Of a stretch of DNA of 64,000 bases, positions 52,282 through 59,605 are shown piece by piece. Within the stretch, counting starts at the first letter, position 1, and every line of letters begins with the position of its first letter. Source of the DNA: DALYJJ01 sp033763935 (GTDB taxonomy: Bacteria > Acidobacteriota > Terriglobia > Bryobacterales > Bryobacteraceae); assembly GCA_033763935.1 (NCBI GenBank), contig JANRJO010000007.1:1-64000 (forward strand). The letters are read 5' to 3'. A program made the translations under genes and the position numbers. Below the pieces are notes generated by a model, which saw only the letters and a list, made by a program, of their open reading frames with translations, was not told the DNA's origin and made no database searches.

Positions 52282-53574
52282 TTACCGTTGAGAAGTTCTA
52301 GCGGCTCGAATGGCATTCCAAACCTCATCCAAAACACCTTTCTGTCGTGCGCGCTCAAAACAGGCGGTGAAGACCTCCGCATCAGGCCGCTTCTCATCTC
52401 CCGACTCGAGAAGGCCAAAACTCTGCATTATCTCCATCCGTGAATGATGCGGGAGGCTGACGAATTCATAGAGTAACCGTTTTTGGCTAAGAGTTTCGTC
52501 CGGTGACATTCGCTGCCCCCATGAACTGCTGCTGACGTCTCCGCGCTCTGACGCCGGAACGCTGAGCGGTGGTCGCCATTCCCTGAGCTTAAGTCTATAC
52601 GTCCGGCAGTTGGCGCCGTGGGCATTCTGATCTTGAGTGAACATTCGATCTGCCTGACTCCATGTTCGCGTATAGACGTCAACAACCAGCGTTCGATCCG
52701 GTCCGCCTCCCTCGACGGTGAGAGAGATGTAGTTATATTGTGGTATCCACGCCTGTTCTGATCGGCTAGGATGAACTGCTCCCGCCGACAGCCACACCGA
52801 ATCATTCATTTGCACGATCCGGTGCCGATGTTTATGCCCAGAAAGATGAATCTTCGAGTACGCCAGTAGAGCCTGCTCAATGGAATCTGCGTCCCGAAGC
52901 CAATCCACCGGGTGATGACAGAGCGTGAGGTATTCAACACCTTCCTCGTGACCGAGTTCCACCTGCGCAGAGCCGAGGATGAGCCTATTGGACTTGTCGT
53001 CGTCGTCGGGTCCCGACGTCAGCACCGAGTTCATTCCACGGAGGCGGAGAGTTGAGCCGTCATTCAGTTCGATGTCGTACTCCCACCAGGGTCGTCTCGG
53101 CACCGTAACACAGTTGAACTTCGCGGCGAATTCTTCGTTGTAGGTTTTCAGTGGAGCGAATAGCAATGGACCGGAATAGGTGTTTTCTAGATGCTCCCGC
53201 AGTTGCTCGTCCACGCGGCCCGATCTCTTCAACTGTTCATGGAGGGCGGAGATCGCTGAAAGCTCCTTTAGAACGGAACGATCCACGTCGTGATTTCCGG
53301 GCACACACCAGACCATTTCACTGCGGCACCCGAGTTGTTCCGTGAGCCGATCGAGCCAACCAAGCGCAATTTGGTATTCTGCCGACTTCCCAGCGAAAGC
53401 GATATCGCCGGAAACGAGAATCCCGTAAACGTCGCCGACAATTCCTCTGATAACCCGGGCATCCGCTAGGATTGCCTCGCGAAGAATACGGTCGAGATCG
53501 AACGCACTGGTATCACTCAGGCCGCGGACGAAGTGTATGTCCGACAGATGCGCGAATGTGACTCTGGATACCAA
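52282..53574 (-). CDS. Calcineurin-like metallophosphoesterase with C-terminal adaptor-like domain (candidate effector)
   Basis: A 430-residue enzyme with all metallophosphoesterase motifs: D12xH14 in SDIHF, D57 in SGDIAF, N94-H95-D96 in PGNHD, H220-H221 in CHHP and H247/H249 in SGHKH. Residues 365-425 (YEFVSLPHHSRMEIMQSFGLL and following) form a small helical domain like the adaptor or effector-associated domains used in conflict systems. The start is TTG 53574, with GGAGGAG about 10 bases upstream. As first gene of the GTPase operon it is the best candidate effector, acting on nucleic acid or nucleotides; the substrate is unknown. Confidence 0.82.
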   Translation of the reverse strand: MVSRVTFAHLSDIHFVRGLSDTSAFDLDRILREAILADARVIRGIVGDVYGILVSGDIAFAGKSAEYQIALGWLDRLTEQLGCRSEMVWCVPGNHDVDRSVLKELSAISALHEQLKRSGRVDEQLREHLENTYSGPLLFAPLKTYNEEFAAKFNCVTVPRRPWWEYDIELNDGSTLRLRGMNSVLTSGPDDDDKSNRLILGSAQVELGHEEGVEYLTLCHHPVDWLRDADSIEQALLAYSKIHLSGHKHRHRIVQMNDSVWLSAGAVHPSRSEQAWIPQYNYISLTVEGGGPDRTLVVDVYTRTWSQADRMFTQDQNAHGANCRTYRLKLREWRPPLSVPASERGDVSSSSWGQRMSPDETLSQKRLLYEFVSLPHHSRMEIMQSFGLLESGDEKRPDAEVFTACFERARQKGVLDEVWNAIRAARTSQR

Positions 53575-54659
53575 CGCGGATCTTCTCCTCCGCGGCGATG
53601 AAGACCCTCACCACGGCACCGACACGACCCAAGGCTGTCGAAGTCCTGCGCCAAAATGGCCGATACCGGTATCCTCAATGGTATAGCCCACGATCACGTA
53701 TGTCAATGAAGTGTAACCACTTGCACACGCACGACAGTTCTCCAGATCGCCTTCTACACCAAGCAATCGGCGAGGCGAAAGCAGGAACAGCCTCACGACG
53801 GCGGTGATTCAGCGCGCCATCCACCGGCTTTCGGACTCTGGCGGACTGGTCACGAAAGACCACCCCAACGGTCGGCCTCTGGCTCCCAAGACCGTGCGCA
53901 ATATCGGCACCATGCTCTACACGTGTTTGGCGGAGGCCGATCGGCTTGGGGATCTGAAAATCCCGCACCCCATGCGAGATAAGCGTGTGAAGCTTCCGAA
54001 GCTGCAGAAGCGGGACCCCGCGGTCGTTGACAAAGAGAAGCTGAGGCTCCTCTTTGATCGCGCCCGGACCACCAGGCTGTACCCATTCGTCGTCCTGGCA
54101 TCGGCCCCGGATGCCGGCGCGGCGAACTGCTGGCGCTGCAGTGGCCGGACCTCAACACCGCCACCGGCGAATTGAGCGTTTCGAAGTCGTTGGAGCAGAC
54201 CAAGGCGGGCTTGCGGGTTAAGAGTACCAAGTCGGAGAAGCCTCGACATTTCGCCGTGCCGGAATCGGCGCTGCCCGTGCTGGCAGATCATCGTGCCCAG
54301 CAGGACAACGACAAGCGGCTCTACGGCCCCGACTATCAGGATCACGACTTGATCTTCTGCCAGCCGAACGGCGCGTACTATTCGCCGGATCGCGTCGGTG
54401 CCCGCGTGAAGGAACTGATGGTTTCGGTTGGACTGGAAGGCGTCAGCCTCCACTCGCTCAGGCACACGAACGCCACCGAATTACTGCGCAATGGAGTCCC
54501 GATCGCCGAGGTCAGCCGACGCCTCGGGCACGCCGACCAAAACATCACGCTGTCGATCTACAGCCACGCGGTTCCGGCCGACAGCCGCGCGGCGGCGAAG
54601 GTTTGGAACGACGCACTGGGAGACGTGATTCAGACCTGCAAGAAACCTGCGGCGGCGCA

Positions 54660-54682
54660 GAGTATTGCAGAGTCTTGCACGG
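54660..54682. repeat. Direct repeats near the right att copy
   Basis: GAGTATTGC at 54660-54668 is followed by GAGTCTTGCACGG at 54670-54682. The 13-mer is identical to one at 46869-46881 on the other end of the island, also preceded by a near copy. They lie within the integrase 3' region, so shared coding origin is an alternative to recombinase arm sites. Confidence 0.5.
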
Positions 54683-54727
54683 AGACGGCTAAATTGAGAG
54701 TTTTTGTTGGAAGCAAAAGGAAGAAAA

Positions 54728-54773
54728 TGGCGGGGACGACGGGGCTCGAACCCGCGACCTCCGACTTGACAGG
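54728..54773. repeat. Internal attachment remnant: 3' half of tRNA-Asp
   Basis: Forty-five of 46 bases match the intact tRNA-Asp from its CCA end to the anticodon loop (56309-56354), with one difference at 54766. The 5' half is missing. It is in the same orientation as the copies at 46732 and 56309, marking the junction between two stacked segments. Confidence 0.88.
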
Positions 54774-55339
54774 AAGGAGACCGATCCGCGGAGGGAGGAG
54801 TAGCGCGAGATCGACGTGCTGCGCAGCTACGCCCACGCGACTTGATAGCTCTACGTCTTCGTTCCGCTCGGATCGATCCGTCCTTCCGGCGAACCGCCAT
54901 GAAGATGCCCGCGCCGCCGGTCTTGAGGTCGGCCGGCGCGCGCCCGGCTGCCATCGCCGTATCGGAGTCGGCGAGGAGATGAACAGGCGCGTTCGAAACG
55001 CGGGCCTCTGCTCCGGGCACTAACGGGAGAACCTCAAGAGCGCCATTCGCAAAGCTTCCGACCGTACCCTCGATCTTCACGAGGCTGGCCCATATCGCCG
55101 TTACCCAGCATCAGGATTCCGGCTCAAACGTTTCTTGAGGAGAAGCGTGCGGGGTGGATAGCGGGGCAGCCAACTTGGTCTTCGAGGCAGCGTCGAGCAA
55201 CCGCTTAAGTGGCTTGCGCGTTATTCGGGAGGAATCCGGAAAGGGCACATGTGCGAGGCGCAAGTTTGTGCTCGCCTCGTCCCGGCTGGCAGCGCTAACG
55301 CACAGGCGGCCTGCGTGTTAAGAAACAGTTGAGTTCAAC
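54774..55339. other. Between tRNA remnant and hepT: no intact gene
   Basis: Apart from the DUF5666-like fragment and the read-through tail of the integrase frame, I see no supported gene. Sequence at 55081-55339 carries no recognisable frame or repeat. Confidence 0.5.
54858..55080 (-). pseudogene. Fragment of a DUF5666-like beta-barrel protein
   Basis: The minus-strand sequence KIEGTVGSFANGALEVLPLVPG followed by ADLKTGGAGIFMAVRRKDGS resembles one repeat of DUF5666-like exported proteins, where an OB-like barrel ends in a K/R-x-DG hairpin. After about 74 residues the similarity stops near the tRNA remnant. It looks like a gene end cut by the insertion. The recognition is tentative. Confidence 0.35.
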
Positions 55340-55712
55340 CTACCGGGGAGGTTCCGGCGGACTCGCGAGACGAGCCAGTGCTGCGGCGACGCTGGCCTTG
55401 AGCGGTGGCAAGTCATCCTGATAGACTTTCCAGATCAGAGCAAAATCGAGCATGTCGTAAGCATGCCGCAGTCGGTTGCCGATGCCCCTGATATCCCGCC
55501 ATGGAAATCCGGGGCAAAGTTCCTCCGCTCTCGGTCCCAACCTTTTCGCTGCCTCGCTGATGACGAGCAGAGCGTACTGGCAGGCGAAGAGCGTGCGCCG
55601 GTCACCGTGCACCGTGCAGGTCCATAGCTCCCATGCCCTGCAAGAAGTTTTCGATGTCGCTAATGTGCTCCAGAATGTCACTCAGGGGTTCGATCGGATC
55701 TTCAAAAGGCAA
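55340..55712 (-). pseudogene. hepT: HepT-like HEPN toxin (DUF86), frameshifted
   Basis: Two frames together give one HEPN protein. From TTG 55712, overlapping the mntA end by 11 bases, one frame reads PFEDPIEPLSDILEHISDIENFLQGM and then stops at a TGA near 55605. The other frame continues with RRTLFACQYALLVISEAAKRLG, FPWRDIRGIGNRLRHAYDMLD, ending at 55340. The shift lies about 55603-55620. The active-site region reads GNRLRHAY in place of the more common RNxLxHxY. HEPN proteins of this family are RNases held in check by the MNT partner. If the frameshift is real, the toxin is dead. Confidence 0.82.
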
Positions 55713-55998
55713 CTACGGCCTCACGATCCACATTGGCCCGCACGCGTGGTTTCAGCGTACGTTCCTGCGTTAGATCAACGGGGCGGCCGAGCAAGTCGGA
55801 CAGACGGTTTTCCAACCCTACCAGATCGATTAGCGATAAGGCTCTATCGAATTCCGCGACCAGATCGACGTCGTTACCGGCCTCGCCGCGAGCGACTGAA
55901 CCGAACAGGCGCAGCCGTACAATACCGGCATTCCTCAATTCACCCTCGTGCGCTCGCAAAGTCGCGATAACCTGGTCTCTTTTCGAACTGAGCACCAT
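55702..55998 (-). CDS. mntA: MNT nucleotidyltransferase antitoxin (MntA-like)
   Basis: A 98-residue minimal nucleotidyltransferase. RLRLFGSVARGEAGNDVDLVAEF is the GSxxRG...DxD signature that binds metal and NTP; RTLKPRVRANVDREAVV is the family's end. In HEPN/MNT pairs it modifies the toxin by adding AMP to a Tyr next to the active site. ATG 55998 is chosen by family length; the frame is open to 56250 without similarity. It precedes and overlaps hepT. Confidence 0.9.
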   Translation of the reverse strand: MVLSSKRDQVIATLRAHEGELRNAGIVRLRLFGSVARGEAGNDVDLVAEFDRALSLIDLVGLENRLSDLLGRPVDLTQERTLKPRVRANVDREAVVAF

Positions 55999-56308
55999 AC
56001 GGATACCATTTTCGCCTATTGGATTGCCCTGGAACGTTATCCGAAGCGTAAAGACCGCGGAGCCATAGACGGACCCAGCATTCAACTTACCATCGGATCC
56101 CGGTGAATCGGTTCCCGCCCGTATCGTCGCCGACTGTGCGTCTGACTTTCGTGGCTGTGTCGTCCCGATGTTGCGGGTGGCCTCAGATCGCGCGGGCCGC
56201 ACCTGCGCGCTTGCCTTCCCGCCGCGATGAGATGTCAGCAGCTGCTGCACACCGGCGAAAAGACGCCGAAACTACGCGTCTCATTTATTTGCAGATGATC
56301 GAAAGGGA
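55999..56308. other. Between mntA and tRNA-Asp: no supported gene
   Basis: The frames open here are extensions of mntA or translations through the tRNA. No family, hairpin or repeat stands out. Confidence 0.5.
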
Positions 56309-56385
<77 letters not shown>

Positions 56386-56460
56386 CTATGGTGCAAGACG
56401 TCGGTGATTTGAGAGTAACACGCGCGGTCCGCGTTTGACAAACTCGTCGCGCGTTGCCGG

Positions 56461-58638
56461 TTAGCGCTGATGACGTGCGAGGACGAGGTTGCTACCGGCC
56501 CTGTCGAGGGTGGTGTAGAAGACGGTCTTTTCGTCCGCGGTAACCGCCAGGCCGCCATCGTAGGCGGCGAGCCGACCCGGCAGCGTGGCGCGCACGGCGA
56601 TGCGGCGGGTCTTGAAGTCGAAGTGCTTGAGGACGGGGGGCGGTTGCGGGCCCACGTCGACGAAATAGAGGCCGCTGATAGCAACGGCCCAGTGGCCGAG
56701 CAGCCGCGGGTCCACGTCCGCGATGCGCCGTCCTTCCGCGGGCAGCGCGGCGGCGAGCGAGAGTTCGAACAGGCCCGGTGCGTTCTGCGCTCGAGCGTAG
56801 TAGAGGGTGCGTCCGTCGGGAGACAGTTTGGGTGCGCTGCCGGTACCGGCGGTGACCCGTTCCGCGGCGCCGTCGGTGCCCGTAGCCGGCTGGCGCCAGA
56901 TATCGGAGGCGCCCGCGCGGTCGGACGAATAGTAGATCCAGGTCCCATCGGGAGACCAGACGGGGCCGGTAGCGTTGAACCCTTCCGGAGTAACGGCCTC
57001 GGGTTCGCCTCCGTCCCGCCCCACGATGAAGAGGCGCATCTTCGATCGATGGCGGGCATTGAAGATGAGCCGCGAGCCGTCGGGCGACCACTTGGCGGAG
57101 CCTGCGGTGGGACCTTCGAGACGGGTGAGGCGGCGTTCGTTGGAGCCGTCCGTGCCGGCGATCCAGATTTCGTCGGCGCCGGTTCTCAAGCTACGAAAGG
57201 CGAGGTAGCGGCCGTTGGGAGAGACGGCGGGGTCGGTGTCGGCTGCCGCTGATGAGATCAGGCGGCGCGGCGTGGCATCGGGGGCGGCGAGGTCGAGCGC
57301 ATTGAGGTTCTTGTCCTCGTGAGAGTGAACGAAGATCAGGGTACGGCCGTCGCGGGAAAGAACGGGGCTGCCGGCGTCGACGGCCGGAGGGGTGAGGCGG
57401 GTGGCGCTTGCGCCGTCCAGGGGGAATTCCCATAGCTGGCGAACGGCCCCGGCGCGGCGGGAGGAGACGACGAGTGCGCGGCCGTCGGCGCGCCAAGCCA
57501 CGCCCGAGACCGAGCGATTATCGGAGGTGAGGCGGCGCGGGGCACCGCCGGCGGACGGGATCAGGTAGATATCCTCAACGCCGGCCTGCAGCGTACGGCG
57601 GAAGGCAATGGTCGAGCCATCGGGAGAGATGGCAGCCTCGGCATCGCCGCCGGTACCGGGCGGCGGGTTGGTGAGGGGCGTGGGGGTACCGGATGCGGCG
57701 TTCAGGCGGACCAGCCGCAGGGGCAACGCGGGCTCCGGACGCTCCGCGGTGAGCAGCCACTGGCCGTCGGGGCTCCATTCCAGGCGAGGGCGATCGTTGC
57801 GACCGAGGACGATCCTGCGAACGACGCGTTCGGCGCCCCCAACTACCGGCTTGACGACGAGGTTTGCGGCGGTTGGCTCCACCATACGCAGGAAGGCGAT
57901 CCAGCCGCCGTCCGGCGAGAACGCCGCACGGAACTCAGGCTCCGGGGCCGTAGTGAAGCGGACCGGCGTATCGGCGTCCACGCGTTGCAGCCAGATGTCC
58001 CGGTTGTCGTCTTGCGGTCCGCCCCAGTCGAAGGCGACGGTCCGGCTGTCCGGGGAGAGGGCAGGGTGGAACACAGAGCCGGCAACGGTGGTGAACGGGG
58101 TGAGTTCGCGGGCCAGGGCGGCGAGGGGCGGAACGGGGTTGCGGCGCAGCAGCACGAAGGCGAGCGGCAGCAGGGAGAGGGCCACGACGACCGCCAGCGC
58201 GGTGGTCCGCCGGCTGGGGTGAGCGGTCTTCGGGCCGGCTTCGGCAGGCGGCGACGCCTGCGCTTCGCGGGTCAGTTGGACGGGGCTGGTGGGAACGAAC
58301 TCCGGCACATAGCCGCCTTTGGGGATCTCAATCCGCACGGCCGGCGGGTCCCCGTGGTGGTCGTAGAACCGGACCAGGCGCTGCCGCAGGCGGCCTGCGT
58401 TCACGCGCACCACAGGGTCGACTTTAGTGTCGTAGCCGATGTCACGGCCGAAGACCTGGACGCCGATGACGGATTCCTTCAGGTAGTCGCTGCGGCCTTC
58501 GAGCGTGGAGGTGACCAGGTACTTGAGGAGCGCGGACATGCGGTCTGCCCCCTCGAATTCGGCGCTCGAGAGAATACGTGCGAGTTCGTTTCGCACGACG
58601 GGTTCCGTGGCCGCATCCAGCGGAGGCTTGGAATCCAT
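56461..58638 (-). CDS. Winged-helix (CadC-like) regulator fused to TolB/PD40 propeller
   Basis: A 725-residue membrane regulator. Residues 10-110 (FEGADRMSALLKYLVTSTLEG, GRDIGYDTKVDPVVRVNAGRLRQRLVRFY, VRIEIPKGGYVPEF) form the OmpR/CadC-like winged helix common in acidobacterial PD40 proteins. A transmembrane helix lies near 147-165 (LAVVVALSLLPLAFVLL). The rest is a PD40/TolB propeller (LSPDSRTVAFDWGGPQDDNRDIWLQ, WSPDGTWIYYSSDRAGASDIW and others), presumably periplasmic. The design would pass an outside signal directly to DNA. It has the same sensor type as the kinase at 34483-37242. Confidence 0.9.
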   Translation of the reverse strand: MDSKPPLDAATEPVVRNELARILSSAEFEGADRMSALLKYLVTSTLEGRSDYLKESVIGVQVFGRDIGYDTKVDPVVRVNAGRLRQRLVRFYDHHGDPPAVRIEIPKGGYVPEFVPTSPVQLTREAQASPPAEAGPKTAHPSRRTTALAVVVALSLLPLAFVLLRRNPVPPLAALARELTPFTTVAGSVFHPALSPDSRTVAFDWGGPQDDNRDIWLQRVDADTPVRFTTAPEPEFRAAFSPDGGWIAFLRMVEPTAANLVVKPVVGGAERVVRRIVLGRNDRPRLEWSPDGQWLLTAERPEPALPLRLVRLNAASGTPTPLTNPPPGTGGDAEAAISPDGSTIAFRRTLQAGVEDIYLIPSAGGAPRRLTSDNRSVSGVAWRADGRALVVSSRRAGAVRQLWEFPLDGASATRLTPPAVDAGSPVLSRDGRTLIFVHSHEDKNLNALDLAAPDATPRRLISSAAADTDPAVSPNGRYLAFRSLRTGADEIWIAGTDGSNERRLTRLEGPTAGSAKWSPDGSRLIFNARHRSKMRLFIVGRDGGEPEAVTPEGFNATGPVWSPDGTWIYYSSDRAGASDIWRQPATGTDGAAERVTAGTGSAPKLSPDGRTLYYARAQNAPGLFELSLAAALPAEGRRIADVDPRLLGHWAVAISGLYFVDVGPQPPPVLKHFDFKTRRIAVRATLPGRLAAYDGGLAVTADEKTVFYTTLDRAGSNLVLARHQR

Positions 58639-58734
58639 AAGGGGGAAGGAAGGGGCGTTATCGCCATGATAGCGCCGCGGGCGGTGAAATGTTGACTGGC
58701 CGTCGCGCGTCAGACGGACGTGCAGACCGCATTG

Positions 58735-58740
58735 TACGTT
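58735..58740 (+). promoter_or_regulatory. TACGTT -10-like box 6 bases before a small-protein start
   Basis: TACGTT at 58735-58740 is followed by TTAGGG and the ATG at 58747. The box is off consensus and no -35 is seen. Confidence 0.25.
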
Positions 58741-58746
58741 TTAGGG

Positions 58747-58878
58747 ATGATAGCTGTGCTGATTGCCCTGGTCGGCGCGGCGTACCTGATGAACGTTCCG
58801 CAGACGTGGATTGTCGTGGGCGTGGTTTTCGTCATCGGGTTCGCTCTGATTGCGCTGTCCAACCGGCGCAGGATCTGA
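58747..58878 (+). CDS. 43-residue two-helix membrane protein
   Basis: A short frame from ATG 58747 to TGA 58878 encodes MIAVLIALVGAAYLM, a short NVPQTW turn, and WIVVGVVFVIGFALIALS, ending in a positively charged NRRRI tail. Two hydrophobic segments with a basic end fit a small membrane protein of DUF-type unknown function. TTAGGG precedes the start. It lies 58 bases before the SYLF gene on the same strand. The regular hydrophobic pattern argues for coding; its small size leaves doubt. Confidence 0.55.
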   Translation: MIAVLIALVGAAYLMNVPQTWIVVGVVFVIGFALIALSNRRRI

Positions 58879-58936
58879 GAGGGTTGGCTCCACCGCTGGT
58901 ACACTGGCTAGGTATCCCACGCGGAGGAGCGAACTC

Positions 58937-59599
58937 ATGAAGAAAATTCTGGCTATTCCGGCTCTTTGCGTCTCTCTCTTCGCGCAATCGGAGGACGTGC
59001 GCCGGATCAACGAAGCAGCGGAAGTCCTGAACGAGGTGATGGGGATCTCGGACAAGGCCATCCCTCAGGAACTGCTAGATAAGGCAGAGTGCGCGGTGAT
59101 CGTCCCAGGGTTGAAGAAGGGGGCGTTCATCGTCGGGGGAAAATACGGGCGAGGCTTCGTGTCGTGCCGGACGAACGGTGTCGGCTGGTCGGCGCCGGGC
59201 GCGGTGCGGGTGGAGGGCGGCAGTATCGGGTTTCAGATCGGCGGCTCGGAGAGCGACGTCATCATGCTGGTGATGAACAAGCGCGGTGCGGAGAAACTAC
59301 TTTCGAGCAAGTTCACGGTCGGAGGGGACGCGTCTGTGGCGGCGGGTCCCGTCGGGCGGGAGTCTTCCGCGCAGACAGACGCGCTGATGCGGGCGGAGAT
59401 CCTGTCGTGGTCGCGTTCGAGGGGGGCTTTCGCAGGGGTTTCGCTGCAGGGGGCGACGCTCCGCCAGGATCTCGACGTGAACAAGAGGCTCTACGGGCGT
59501 GCGGCGGAGAATCGCGAGATTGTTTCCGGCAAACTCACCGCACCAGACGGCGCGGCCCCGCTCTTGGCGGCGCTGAACAAGTATTCCAGCCGGAAGTAG
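58937..59599 (+). CDS. SYLF (YSC84-like) lipid-binding domain protein, secreted
   Basis: A 220-residue protein. GGAGGAG lies 7 bases before ATG 58937, which starts a signal peptide (MKKILAIPALCVSLFAQ). The SYLF domain follows: IPQELLDKAECAVIVPGLKKGAFIVGGKYGRGFVSCR, then GGSIGFQIGGSESDVIMLVMN and a repeated Gly-rich beta section ending RGAFAGVSLQGATLRQD. SYLF domains bind phosphoinositides in eukaryotes and probably lipids in bacteria. It is widespread in acidobacteria, usually as a single gene. Confidence 0.92.
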   Translation: MKKILAIPALCVSLFAQSEDVRRINEAAEVLNEVMGISDKAIPQELLDKAECAVIVPGLKKGAFIVGGKYGRGFVSCRTNGVGWSAPGAVRVEGGSIGFQIGGSESDVIMLVMNKRGAEKLLSSKFTVGGDASVAAGPVGRESSAQTDALMRAEILSWSRSRGAFAGVSLQGATLRQDLDVNKRLYGRAAENREIVSGKLTAPDGAAPLLAALNKYSSRK

Positions 59600-59605
59600 A
59601 CGGCG

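Larger units (their letters stand above)
53804..55023 (+). pseudogene. Tyrosine recombinase (integrase), 5' truncated and frameshifted
   Basis: Residues similar to phage-type integrases are split over two frames. Frame one (from 53804, open from 53717) covers part of the core-binding domain (KTVRNIGTMLYTCLAEADRLG). Near 54107 one base appears to be missing. Frame two then gives RRGELLALQWPDL (first catalytic Arg), STKSEKPRHFAVP (Lys), HSLRHTNATELL (His-x-x-Arg), RRLGHADQNITLSIYSH (His and Tyr). About 100 N-terminal residues are absent. The reading frame has lost its natural end: it runs through the tRNA-Asp repeat to a stop at 55023, adding a meaningless tail. The gene is probably inactive. 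Confidence 0.85.

Noticed and set aside
54728..54773. A third tRNA-Asp gene
   Set aside because: Matches end at the anticodon loop; no D-arm or 5' acceptor strand follows.
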